A stretch of DNA of 64,000 nucleotides from Anisakis pegreffii (lineage: Eukaryota; Nematoda; Chromadorea; Rhabditida; Anisakidae). Below the pieces are notes generated by a model. The model saw only the letters and a program-made list of their open reading frames with translations, made no database searches and was not told the DNA's origin. The position numbers and the translations under genes were made by a program. Positions 24,138 through 36,593 of this stretch are shown piece by piece; the first letter of the stretch is position 1; every line of letters begins with the position of its first letter. The stretch spans positions 98,327-162,326 of the forward strand of contig JAPYMA010003033.1 in the NCBI GenBank assembly GCA_035041965.1, written 5' to 3'.

Positions 24138-27100
24138 GTATTTTGCATCTGAACATTCAGTATTCCAAATTCCCATTCCGAGACGCGTTTTCAAATTCAC
24201 CTATGCAGAAGTTCATTGAACTGAAAAACTGACTCAATAATTCATTTCGTTAATTGCAAATTGCTATTGTTTATTTGTCGACCCGATTAACCTTTACATC
24301 CTATGATCAATATCTTTTATCTGTTAATTTTAATGAGTGCCGCAAAAAAAGCACAAAAAAGATTAGGTAGGAGAATGAGTTTGTTCGAACGGCAGCATCT
24401 GCTCCTCTGCTGAATAGAACAATTGGCTCATTGATCGGTCGGTACTTTTTGAATTTTTGGATTTTTTCAGCCATCAAAATTATTTTCCTAGCGGGCCAGT
24501 TGAAGTTTAGTTTTCAACTGGCTGTAGAAGTCCTTGTGTGCAAATGGATGTTGATTGTGAGCTCAATTTCGACAGGCTCTCAAGATCTGATATTGATAAC
24601 CAATATGGACAATTGCTAAGCATAGTGTAACAAATATGTTGTGATACAAATGAATTCGATATCATTTTCAAAACAAAACTGCTTTCTTGACAGAATCTTA
24701 GAATGAGTAGTTGATTTGAAAAACTGCATCTTAGAATGTAGATGTAGTTTTTCGAGAGATATTTATGCTCATTCCGAATTATTGAGTCATTCCGAAATCA
24801 GCACTTTGAAATCAGCACATCACGTTGATCAGATCATATTATCGTCGAATACACCAACGTTATGTTGCTCATCATCAGTTCATCATTACAAACTGGTCAC
24901 AATAATTTGTACCTTTCACCTATTATCCTATTCTCTTAGCGTTAATGTTTACATAAATCTTATGTTCAATCAGAAAATTATTCTGTGACAAATGGAACGG
25001 ATCGATGCGTTTTTTCCCTAGTGATTGTAATCAACCATCCATCCACCTCTTCAGCTCACCACAAACATCGGTCATGTTTACAAACTCTTTCCAGCCTTCA
25101 AACTACCAACAAACAATTTTCATAGCAACACACAATGAAGCAACCGGCAATAAATTATCCATACAACCCACCACTCCTCGCTGATTCGCCTCTTACTCAC
25201 TCCTTCAGGAAATTTTCCAGTCCGTTTCGAAAAACTCCTCTTCAAATGTGGTGACTTCTCTGAGTTCATTCTTCATTCAAAAGGCGATTCGCTACCGAAT
25301 CTCTGACTTGAAGAGTCATTATCTCCTAAAGTAAATTTATCGTCCATTGATCAAAACGATTTCGAAGTTGATCAACTCGATCAGTCAAATGGCTTCCAAT
25401 CGAATTCGCTTACAGTTCGAACAATCGCTGTCAACTTATCATTTACCTTTTAAATTTATTTTGCAAGCTTTCTTTGCTCCCCTTCGCTATTGTTTTACTG
25501 CATTGCCCATTCAGTTAACCATCTAACAATATTGAATATAACCATCGCAACTCATTAATCAAGTCTCTGTGCTAATAACAAATGAATAACAAATGAATCC
25601 TGTATCCTGATAAAAAATGAACGAAATTGTTCCTGGTTCGTTCCTGTTATGAATTTATGATGGGCATTGAGTTTGGTATTCCTTTAAAGAACGACGAATC
25701 TGAAATCGAGCAGTTTTTGAGAAAAATCACTTGAGAACACGGCTATTTCTGATGTGCTAAATATTACGTGAGATGATTTATTCGAACCTAACCCGTCGTC
25801 GAACATATGCTGCTCTGTTATATAATTCTCGTTAAGTGTTATAAGATGTGTTATTTATATTTTACTTATCGTTATATTCCACCACACTTTTACTGTTGCT
25901 CCACACGTTCATTCGCCGCACCAGAACAGAACGCGAAAACTTTTGCGAGAAAAAAATGAAGAAGCGAAAGATCTTCATTTAAAAGCAAGCCAAGCTGCTG
26001 GTTGGCAGAAGATTTGAATTGTTAGATAGCCTTAACGGCATAATGAACCAACATCCACCATCGATATCTGCGTCCAAAATAAATTGATTATACGAGGTTT
26101 ATTTGAGATGTGCAGCCAGCTGCACATTTCAAACATCCCTTCAAATCGCTGAGGTGTCGCAGTTGGCCGTTCGGTTGAATGACTGACTGCTTGGCTGGCT
26201 GGCCGCCTTTTTTTCACTTTTTTTTCATCAGTAATAAGATAAAACGCAGAGGAATGGAGAGTTTCTCCCCTTGAAACCAAGTTTTATCCATTGATGTAGC
26301 AAATGCCAGAGTGTTCACACACATATCGCCTTGTAAATTTTCTTGGTGGCATCAATTAATTTTTTAGTCTTAATAATAATTGATGGCTGATTTCGAATTC
26401 AGTAAATCAAATCGTTGATGTTCCAACTTAGAACATCGAATTCCAAATTCATGATGTATAGTGCAAAAACTTGATAATTTTCTTTAAAATGCTTGGCAAT
26501 TTACAGAAATTCTTCTAATAGTAAACATTTTCAAATTATTATAAATTGCTTCTGTTTAAAAGATTACACCAGACAAATTACTGTGTAAACTTGTGTTTGG
26601 TTTCGATTATCGCTTTGTTCTCATGTATTGTTTCGTCGAATGAATTGGCTCAGAAAAAACATGAGCAAGTTCTTCTTTGTCTCGTTTTTTGTGGTGATCA
26701 TCATTGACAACTGATCATAAGACAGTTCAGCTTAACTTTTATCATTTTCATTTACTATCAGTAGTGGTCGACTTGAGCAGCAGAAGCTTACTGCTAACCT
26801 TTGCGTTTCTTTAAATTGATGATTTTCAACAATTCAGCCAACTTTCACCATCCTCTTCGATTTTCGAGTTTCCTTGAGACACATTCATTGTCGTTAGAGG
26901 AAGAATTCATTTCCGGGCTCGTTGTCGTTTGCTTTTCATTTCTGCCCACTTAAAAGTTTGACTCGAGACAGTCAACTCTCCTACTGATCGTCGTCATACT
27001 TGAGCGAAATGAATGAATTGCTGATTTTGTTGGTGGATTCATTTCGTTGCTCTCTTTCGTTTCCTTTTATTCACTTTATTCCTTCCAGTGAACATTTTTT

Positions 27101-28942
27101 CCTCATAAAGTTAATCAGAAATGTTTTGGCGGATTTTATTGGTACGTCGAGACATCATATATATGGTAACTGAAAGAAACTGCTCGCTTATTGGATGAAA
27201 GAACGATTCACTTGTGTCTGAAGTATGAGTTACCTGCATGTATGTAGACTTTTGTAGATGAGAAAAGTAATCTCGAAATGAAATTATATCCAACAATTCA
27301 ATCATTTCAATCCTTTTCGATAGTATGAGTGTAACAAAAATTCAAATCTTATGTTTGATTTGAGCCAATGAGGAAATGAATTAATCACAGTATCAGAAGG
27401 GACCAATAAGAAGAAGAAGATCAAGAGCGTTGAATAGTCGAGCAACTGCAGGAACAGTGAAGTTTTTGAATACCATATTTAACAGTTATATAGCAAACGC
27501 AGGAAATATGTGTAGACAAGAACTATTTTTGTTCAGATAACATGAGGTGTTTGCGTGGAGTTTCACGAGGTACCTGAATGATTCAATACTCATTTTATTC
27601 ACACCAATAGTGCATGCAACAACAATGTATCGCTATTGTACTCTCGAGTATTTTAAGAGGGCGACCCGCAACAAAAGAAGATGATGACAAATGCAATTTG
27701 AAAAAAAAATGCGCAGCATAATGTCAGCAGAAAAATGTCTTGAAAAATAACACTTCAAGTTAGAGTGTAAGTGCGAAACGATGTGGCTAGTCTTTAGACT
27801 CATGCTTTGTTCGAATGGTTGGGAGAAGTATTTAAGCACAGCAAACCTACGATGTTGGCCACTCGTATTAGAACGAGACAGCAGCCGAAAAATGCGACCA
27901 GTGTAGTGTAAATGAAATTTTAGCCAGATTGAATTTCCATCCACTTTAGTGCTTCAGCCAAGTACTGATGCTAATTCTTGATAAAGCTAATGAATGAGGA
28001 AAAGTGTGAGGTTTTAAGGATTAGAAAAAGATGATGAAGATTTTCTTGTTGTTGTGCGGCTGTCGTCATTTTGCTTTGAAAGCCAAGAGAAATTCTCATC
28101 GACAGTGTTTAGGATCAGTTGAGAATCTCATTAAGCCGGCAAGATGTGTCGCAGATTGCCGTTTGTTAATGTCGTGCGCTTTTCATTAAGGAAATTTTCT
28201 CACCACTTAATTTTTCACAATCAAACAATCGATCCGGATTCATCTCTTTAGTAGACGACACTTTAGGGCTTCTTATCCTCTCTCGGTTGATATTCGAACG
28301 TTTGAAAAAAACGGCATTTCAGATAATCCATTTGTTTATGAATGTCACGTGAAGATGTAAAAAAAGCAAGAGAAATTCCTGCTTCCTTATTATAAGGAAG
28401 TTTTGCTCTATAATGACTAATTTGTCAGTTAGCTGAATGTCGTTCCCTTCATATACTTTCAAATTTTTGCATTTCGCTTTTTTCGAGTATGATTGATTTA
28501 GGAGCCAAATTGATTACCTGATTACTCATCACATTATGCTCATATGAAATTTTTGCAAATTCGTTTCTTCGAAACGCTTCGAAAATTTGACAACGATTTC
28601 TTCAAAAACCATCTGTGATATGTTTTCTATCGCCCAATTCGTCATTATAACCTCAATTTATCATTACACATTTGTTTTATTCATCAGCTTTCGTTTAGAG
28701 TTCCCAAACTGTTACAATTGAAAGGATTAGTAATCAGTGGCGTGAATCATTGCGTCGTCTATTCGAAAAACTTTTCGAGACGCTAACTTTAAATTCCATT
28801 CGAGTCACCATCGTTCACTTCGATTACGTTTAGCAAACTCTGAGAGCAGAGCGCGAGTTAATGCAATAACAGCTGAATTGAATTCGTTCAGTGAAATTCG
28901 CAAAGTTCAACAAAAGTCTATCAGCACCATCATTTTCTTTAG

Positions 28943-28982
28943 AATCCAACGCTATCACAATGGATCGTCTCATGTCGTTAAA
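28943..28982 (+). CDS. Candidate alternative first exon of the RGK-type gene
   Basis: After a CATTTTCTTTAG acceptor-like site, an ATG at 28960 opens MDRLMSLK and stops at a near-perfect GTAAGT donor (28983-28988). It leaves in phase 2 (TTA AA), which is what the exon at 45451 needs; joining would give MDRLMSLK then TVADHEMRQ. The LMSLK end even resembles the LALR end of the exon at 17254 that it would replace. It is short, so the ATG and donor could occur by chance. The phase match alone has a one-in-three chance. Confidence 0.35.
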
Positions 28983-29428
28983 GTAAGTTCTCGAATTTTA
29001 CTCATTCAATTAAGTTTTATTTACTCCATTCACATTCACTACTCACTACAAACGTAGTCATTCCCGTTCTCAATAGTAATGCTCTTCAAAGACTCAAAGA
29101 ATGGTCTTCTTGAATCTTATTTGAGTAGTACCACAATTGACAGAAATTTTGTACATTGTTTGTTCATTCGTCACTATCATGATCGTTTTTTGTTCGTGAT
29201 CAGCGCTTGTCAATTGTTTCCCATAATTTGGAGAACGTATTTGTCAACCTTCAGCGAATCAAATCTTAGCAGTCAGCCGGTCAGCCAGCCAGTCACTGCT
29301 CAGTCATTCTAAATAATTCACAAATGAACACTTCTTAAAAGCACTTCTTCTCGTTCCTATAAACCAGCAATAAATGCTCACAATCAGACAACTGCACATT
29401 TCTTGTCATTCACTTTGCATATTACCAG

Positions 29429-30937
29429 TTACTGATATTGGCCGTGTCCACCGGCCAAATTACGGCGATTAATATCGTCGAAAACCCTTTTGCGTTCTGC
29501 CAACAATCCTTCTGGCGTTTTCAGTAGTTCGTTGTCGTCAATGCAACTCAGAGGAATTTTTCCTCATTTGTCTTTTTTGCTTCATTTAAATGCAAATTTC
29601 TTGATCCTCTCTTACTGCGCAGCAAATCAACCAAACTCATATCCAAGTGAGTGAGTGCTTCTTGAATTCATTATCATGCAACTAATTTGCTTGGATGGAA
29701 ATTTGCGTTTTCAGACGAATCACCACAATAGTTTTCAATTGAAATCTCATTTAATCCTAACATCCACTCGAGTTCGTAACAACAAAACAATAAGATGCAC
29801 ATCGATCTGACTCGAATGTGCGTGTGCACTCCGTGAGCATAAATCTTCTTGTTTACATCGTTCAGATGGTTGTTTGGTAGAAATTGCTCGGTGTAATTTT
29901 GTTTCGAATTCATAAATCTTAGCGTTTCCCGAAGAGATGTTTGATGTTGTTTGCGATCAGTTTCTTTTTTGGTGATCGGCACACAAATCAGATTGATGCT
30001 CACAATAATCGTCCAGTAAACAGCTTCGATTTTTTCAAAAGATTGGTGGTTTCCAAAGCCGTTTCTCGATCCAAAAATTACAGTTGTTGAATGTTTTCCA
30101 AGCCGCAAAAACTCCCATTAAAGTGATTAAATGCTTCTGAGCATAGTGGAATGTTCTCTGAACGATGCTATTTTATCAATTCTCTTGCGATGCTCAAAAC
30201 ACGACAAGATCGAATCAACATCGCTTTGGATTGATCCTCCAGACCAGCTAACTGATCTGAAATGAGAAGAAACCGAATCAACTCTAGCTAGAACAATGAC
30301 AACAGCAACAGAAAAATATTTACGTTACGCAGAATTTCCCTTGACATTTCGCCGATAATAAATGATGCAATGTAGAAATCACTCAAAACACTTACGCGTC
30401 CAACTCATGCCATTCCATGATGTACCGTAATAATATCGCATTCAGATGATGCGCATTTGAATATTCCACCAGGGAATTCAACAAATGCATGAAGAGAGCA
30501 AGCGATTGTGTCGTGCAATTCTCTTGTTGGAATGGATTTCTAGAATATTGAAATTTTCGGCTTTTCGCTTGTTTTAGTTGAAAAATGGCAATGAAATTGT
30601 ACAGTGAATATTTTACACCAGCATAAAATTGCATCTCTCATCGACAGTCCGAAATAATTAGTTTGAGTTGCTGATCGAAGCTGATGAAAAACTTAACTCT
30701 GCAAAATCTTATGAATCCTCCCCCCCCACCCCAAAAAAAAAACCGGTCATAATTTCGAACCATTCAAACATTGGTATGAAAGATCCCCTAATCCAGTCAG
30801 CATAAAATGCTTTGTTACCAGCGAAAAATAAGCTATTTTTCCATCCAGTCTGGAAGTCGTTCTCGAATTGAACTGTAAATATTTGTGCTCACCAACTGAG
30901 TAAACTTCAGCCAGCATTCAACGGAATTAGGCGTGTT
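29429..30937 (-). CDS. Minus-strand multi-exon gene nested in the RGK intron, product unrecognised
   Basis: Four exon-like blocks lie in order on the minus strand. (1) 30937-30893, after CGACTTTTTCAG and before GTGAGC, encodes NTPNSVECWLKFTQL. (2) 30539-30396, after TTCAATATTCTAG and before a perfect GTAAGT, is open in one frame only and includes LLNSLVEYSNAHHLNAILLR and MEWHELDA; it exits in phase 2. (3) A block starting at 30256 after TTCTCATTTCAG is open in two frames, one giving LAGLEDQSKAMLIRSCRVL and ending at TAG 30168, the other matching phase 2. (4) 29546-29429 enters in phase 2 and encodes LLAERKRVFDDINRRNLAGG, ending GHGQYQ and TAA. Blocks 2 and 4 are the best supported and join in phase; the full structure is not resolved. 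No family was recognised. Confidence 0.5.
30719..30742. repeat. C-run followed by A-run
   Basis: A homopolymer C tract, ACCCC, then about ten A, before CCGG. Simple sequence only. Confidence 0.8.
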
Positions 30938-31378
30938 CTGAAAAAGTCGCACTTTGCCGGGTCAATGTCGAATGCATTGATATTGCCGTCGATCATATGA
31001 TATTTTCGCGAGCACTTGATTGATGAGTACAAAATAAGATTCTCAAGCCTGCACTCATTTTTCGTCGTTTGGCTGCCACCACTATTCATCTTAATCACAT
31101 GAAGCTAAACCCTTTCTGTGGTTGCTAAAAGTATTTCAAAAACATCGCTCACATCAATTTGTTCACTTGAATGCCATTGTTTTCAGTCGTATTCATGCTC
31201 ATCGCATAAGTACACCAGTCAATTTCAACTTAAAAACTGACCAAACTCAACAATCGTTAAAAATACTCTAAAGTCAAATAATTTCAAAGCACATAAATAA
31301 ATAAATGAATCTTCTGAATCATCTCCTCATATGTGAAGCCTCCTCATACAACTATATTTTCATTAAGGCATAGTATTT

Positions 31379-31445
31379 CTATTTGACGATTCCCGTCTTG
31401 GACAGGTCAGGTACAATGCCATTTCTTAGCTGCTTATGGAAGGCT
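31379..31445 (-). CDS. Possible C-terminal exon of another minus-strand gene
   Basis: After a TTTTTCGCTGAG acceptor the minus strand encodes AFHKQLRNGIVPDLSKTGIV then Lys and TAG. The peptide looks like genuine coding sequence. No upstream exon was found between here and about 35 kb. It lies just upstream, on the same strand, of the gene at 30.9-29.4 kb, so the two could be one gene or closely spaced neighbours. Confidence 0.3.
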
Positions 31446-32545
31446 CTCAGCGAAAAACGAATCCTCTATTAATGATTCACTAATTCATGACAGCTGACGC
31501 CGACCGGTCAGATTGATATATAAAACAAAAATGAAATTGCCTCATATTTTTAATTCAGCATCATTATCATTAAGCTGGCATGTATTAAGCTGAGAGTGTA
31601 ACGATCATTTAATTAATTCTTTTTTAAAAATAAAAATCAGTTCGGCAATTTGAAGCTAAAATTAAATTCATTCGCTGAATAATTTTTCATGGTTTTTGCA
31701 TTGACCCGTCAACGCCTATTGACTTCTTCATTTTTTTGAAAATAAATTTCTCTCGCTTCAAATTAATTTCTCCTTTTCGCTTTCTCGCCACTATCAACAT
31801 CGAAATTTTTTTTGAAACAATTGCACTTTGTTTGCACTTACGATTAGTGCATCATTCCGATTTTTGTTGCTAATTTCGGAAAAGAACAAGAAAAATTTTA
31901 TGCGCTAATCGCTTTTTTTAATGGAGTTTTTCACTCAGTTTACAAAGATTTATTTACGTTCATTGATTCACAGCGCATCTGTTTCGTCATCTTCGAGTAG
32001 TAGTTATTGCCTACAATTAGATGGAATTGAATTGACGTTTTGAATTTGTAACTGCTTCTAGTCTTTCTTCTATTTCACCAAATTGCATGTTTTCAAAATG
32101 ATAATGACCAGATAAATTTGGCATTTTGAAATAATCAGATTCTTTGAAAAAACGAGAGCTGTTTTTGCCGAAAATGAGAGCTTTTTGTTTTGTGTTTTGA
32201 AGAAAATTTTCAAAGTTTACAAAGCGATTGATTTGTTTACAATTCTCATATATATTCACATTTGTGACATTCAAGGAATGCACTCGTCAGCCTTTTTTAG
32301 CGCATTCATTCCTTTAGTCACGTCGCGCTCGACTCGATGATTATTCACTGAAATATCTCTCATTGTAATACGTTGAATCATATGTTGCGTTTTTCTAGAA
32401 TCTGAAGTCAGATTTGAAATATCGTTTGGTTGGCCTTAATACGAGAAAAAAAATGGCCTAGTATACCTGATCGTTTATCACAAGCACTAGGCATCATCAA
32501 TTCTTGCATGTTTTTGTGATTAGGTGATTGAGATCACCATGCATT

Positions 32546-32579
32546 GATGGATGGGTGGATGGATGGATGGATGGATGGG
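32546..32579. repeat. GGAT microsatellite
   Basis: Nearly perfect (GGAT)n run of about 34 bases. Confidence 0.9.
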
Positions 32580-35500
32580 TGTTTGATTGCGTATCAAAGA
32601 TTAGTGAACTATTAATAGGATCAAACGTTGAATCGCCAGTAAACGCGCCAGCCAACACATTAAATTCCTCATTAAAATGCTACGCAACTTTAATTATTAT
32701 TGCTTTTTTTTGGGCGGCCAAAACCACCACACCAACTGAAAGCCGCCACATTGAAGCAAATTAATTTGATTTTCTATTCAACAGATGCATACGCGACCGA
32801 ATTACTGCTGTAAAACAAAATGAATGCATAATAATATATTTGCGTCACATTCTGTTGATTCAATTTCATTTCGCCGCAACCCCGAAATTCATTATCGTTC
32901 AACTGAAAACAAAAAAATTGACGATTCAATGGAAACAAGGAAGTGTGCGCCATGATTCTCTCTATTGTGACACAAAAATGTAAATGGAGAACTGGATAGC
33001 AGTTTCCGTAGAAGCAGTTGAATTAATTAAGTAGATTCACTGAGAGCTTTAACATCAGTTGGTCATTCAACATGTAAGGTAGCAATATGGTTCAAGATCA
33101 TTATGACGGTTCTAAGATCACTAGTATATCCATGATAACTGCCTTCAACTGGATAACTGCAACAACTTGCTTCAAACTGATCCCCATAAAGAGCCAGCCT
33201 CTCGTCACGCTTAGCCATGAACCTTGCTTGAGTGCTAGTAACAAAATTGATCAGTCAGATGCTATGAAATTTTGTTGCTGGATCTTGTCTCATCGACACT
33301 ATCGTAAAATATGACTGTTTTCGCGATAATACGACTGACTGTAAACAACTCAATAGCACCAGCACAATGAAAGCAGTGTTCAAAAGGTGATTTCTCCGTT
33401 CGAAATCGACCAATTCCTCACTGTTTTCAATGTTATCGGCCTCGCATCGTGCGAAGATTTTGCAGCTGCTTACATTTCAATACTAATATCCGCAAATAAG
33501 AGGAATACACACGAGACTGACGAGAGCAATCTCACGTTAACATATAAATGCTTCCATGTTATGCGCAGATTCTCATTGATTATGTGCAACATAAAACAAA
33601 ACACTAACAAACACCAATAATATTCAGTTAGTGATGCTTCAGTGCGGATGTGAAATTATAATGTATTCTAAATGTTTGAAAGGGTTGTGCAAAAGGATGA
33701 CAACTGAATCATAGCTGTTTCCTAGTTGATATTGGCCACTAATCACTCTCCACATCTCTATATTTATATGTATATCTCGATTGATCTCATGATTCGTATA
33801 GATTTATCGCTGCTATAAATTCGTAGCTGATTCAGTCTCAATTGTTGGTTTACGTACGTCATATAATCATCAAAAGCACTCCCCTGTCCCTTTCCCTTCT
33901 TCAAACTAGTAAACCCTTTGGCTATGTTCGCGTATTCCTCCTTGCCTTGTATACCAGCACCCTTCACATTTTGCTCCCTCCTCCCCATTAATCCGTCCTC
34001 TCTCAATTACATATTACAACCGATATTAATCGATCACAACCAGCAATTATTGTGCTCTTTCAATGACTTGCTTCATCCAATTCATCCCAATATCTCATAT
34101 CATATCGCGTTTATCCAATTTCCTCAAAAACCAAATGATTCACTCGTCCGTCACCTTCACACGACATAATTAAATAATAGCCATTATTTTATTGCTGATA
34201 AAAAATTGCGTGTACGTTAAAAGAAACCGCACAGTTTCCACTAAAAGATGAATCATTTTAATGTTAATCATCGCAGGTCATTGCTAATGGATAACGTCTG
34301 TTATTGTCTTTCGTAGCTTCGTTTTTTTGTTTTGAAGAAAAATGACCGAATCTATTAATTTTTATCGTCACGATTCACCTTCGTTCCATAAATATGATCA
34401 TCTATGATTCAGTTGGATCAGCGTGAGTCATATTCGATGAGATTTGCAAAGATTCTCTTCTCAATGTTCCAAACGCCTCCGAAATCAGCCGGAATTTCGA
34501 ATTGAGTGCTCTTCATAATTATGTTATCTGACGATAAATGGAATTCAACTAAAGTTTTTGAAAGATTTGTGGAATTCAGTGCTAGAATCATAGAAGAGTG
34601 TGTTCCATCACGAAATGATGGTACTATCATTAAAAAGTGACCAATAGAATTATGAGCTTGAATGTCTTCGTTCACTCATTGTTAGCTGAGACTATATTTG
34701 GTGCTAGAAAGAAACTCTGACGTAAACTCGTTCGTTAGTTTTTGCAAATTGCTGCGTGCACTTTATTGCCTGTCTATCTTTTACTATGCATGATGTTGAG
34801 AGCTAGACGAATGAATGAATTTATTACTAATGTAGAGAATATCTGCGCTTACATAAAAAGGCTTATTCAAAGTGATATAATCAAACTGATCACTAAAAAC
34901 TTCGTAGAACTCATCAGATTGACTTGTTTTATCAAGTGGATGTATAGTACTCATTATTAACATCTCAGAATAACCTCATTCATTCGAGTACTTTTTTGCT
35001 CACAATCAGAGTATTTGAACGAATCATTTTTATAATTCCTATTAATTCCTTTTATTCACTTACAATTCCTGACAGCGAATGGAATGCAAATTACGTTTTC
35101 CAGCGACTTGCGCACTTCAAAGTAATAGATAGTCCAATTAAACATTTTGTTAACCTCACCTAATTATAACCTGATCCATTTTGCTCTCAGCAATTGTCCA
35201 CTTGCTCGGTAGTATTCGTTTGTGCTGATTGTGAGTTTATGCGACGACTGGTATCCAAGATAACCGCATACGGTATCAGTAGCGTTCATGACTGACTTTT
35301 ACATCATTTAATGAAATGATCATTCAGTGAGCAAAACAGTGCTAGTTAGCGTTAATAAACAATGCGAGTTGGCAAACCTCATTTGAAATATTATCTTTTC
35401 TTAAGGGTTCTTATTCGAGTAAAACACTCTTATTAACATCTCAGCATAGCTTCACCTTATCATTTTATCAGCTCTCTGATAGGATATTGTCAGTCCGCTC

Positions 35501-36556
35501 CAAGTTGTCCTCATTTTCAAGCAGCTTTTATTGTTATGACATGTTCGATCCCATTTGTCAGTTTGAATTCTCTTCAGTTCGTTCGAACTTGTTTACAATT
35601 TGAACATATTCCACAGTGCAGAGAACGTTCAAGTTTGCGTTTCGTTTACCATTTCTAGCAAGGATCCTACGGTTCAGCCGGGATCCTACGCTCAGAATTA
35701 GACTATAGAATCGAACTGCTCACAATCAGCATACAACAACAACCCAAACAGAAGTGTTTGTTGATAGCATTGAAATGAGCATTTAAATGAGTTTATCAAA
35801 ACAATGTCATCAAGTACAGCAGAATTTACTTAAGCAATTAATCACTAAGAGTTAAACACATTAACTCATTTGGCTACGTGTCGAGTAAAGTTTAAGGTGC
35901 GTGATATTTACTCTCGATTGCACTCTCTTGGGTGTTCACTTAGCTAATGAAACTGGTTTAAAAGTACTGAAATACAAGTAGTGTTTTATGTTCGGCAATA
36001 ATGAACATTTGTTATTGGATGTCAGATAGTAGTTTAAGTAAACCGAACCGTAACAATTAAAATAATCCATCAAGTAAGTGCAAAATCATTCGATGTGTGT
36101 TCATTGATGAGTTGTGTTCGCATCTTTTCGTGTTTAGCACACTTGTAATTCATCACGTATCACTTCGAACGAAGACTAAATTGTTTTCAATTTGGACTTT
36201 TCACATTTTATCCCTCCCCAATTTCTAAATCCATCGTTGAGAATTGGAGGAATATGAAGTGGGACGACGTTGAAAACATTCTGTTTATGTTCACTTTATG
36301 TGCTGCTCATAACTGATGTTAAGTTAGAGTTTGCCAGCACCGCAAGAATAACAATGTTAATGAGTTAATAACAATAACAATCGTTCGTAAAAAGCAATGC
36401 GTCCATTCAGCATCAGTGATATTTTGGACGTATCGCGGCGTGTTAGAGTTGCGTTGTTCATCAACACTTTGGCTACATCCGAAAACACGAATTAAACAGC
36501 TTGATATACGACGAGCAGTTGTTTTTATGTGATTGAAGTGACATGAACCAGGATAT

Positions 36557-36593
36557 AGATGGATGGACGGACGGACGGACGGACGGACGGACG
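36557..36593. repeat. GGAT/GGAC microsatellite
   Basis: Two GGAT units followed by about seven GGAC units. Confidence 0.9.

Noticed and set aside
27633..27944. Minus-strand open frame of 103 codons
   Set aside because: No family resemblance, no splice partners, and a composition expected from AT-rich DNA.
29674..30108. Minus-strand open frame of 144 codons
   Set aside because: Long, but with no usable acceptor at its start. It lies between better-supported exons of the nested gene and is probably intronic or 3' sequence.
33087..33620. Two plus-strand frames of 75 and 77 codons
   Set aside because: No motifs, and no donors or acceptors in phase; consistent with chance.
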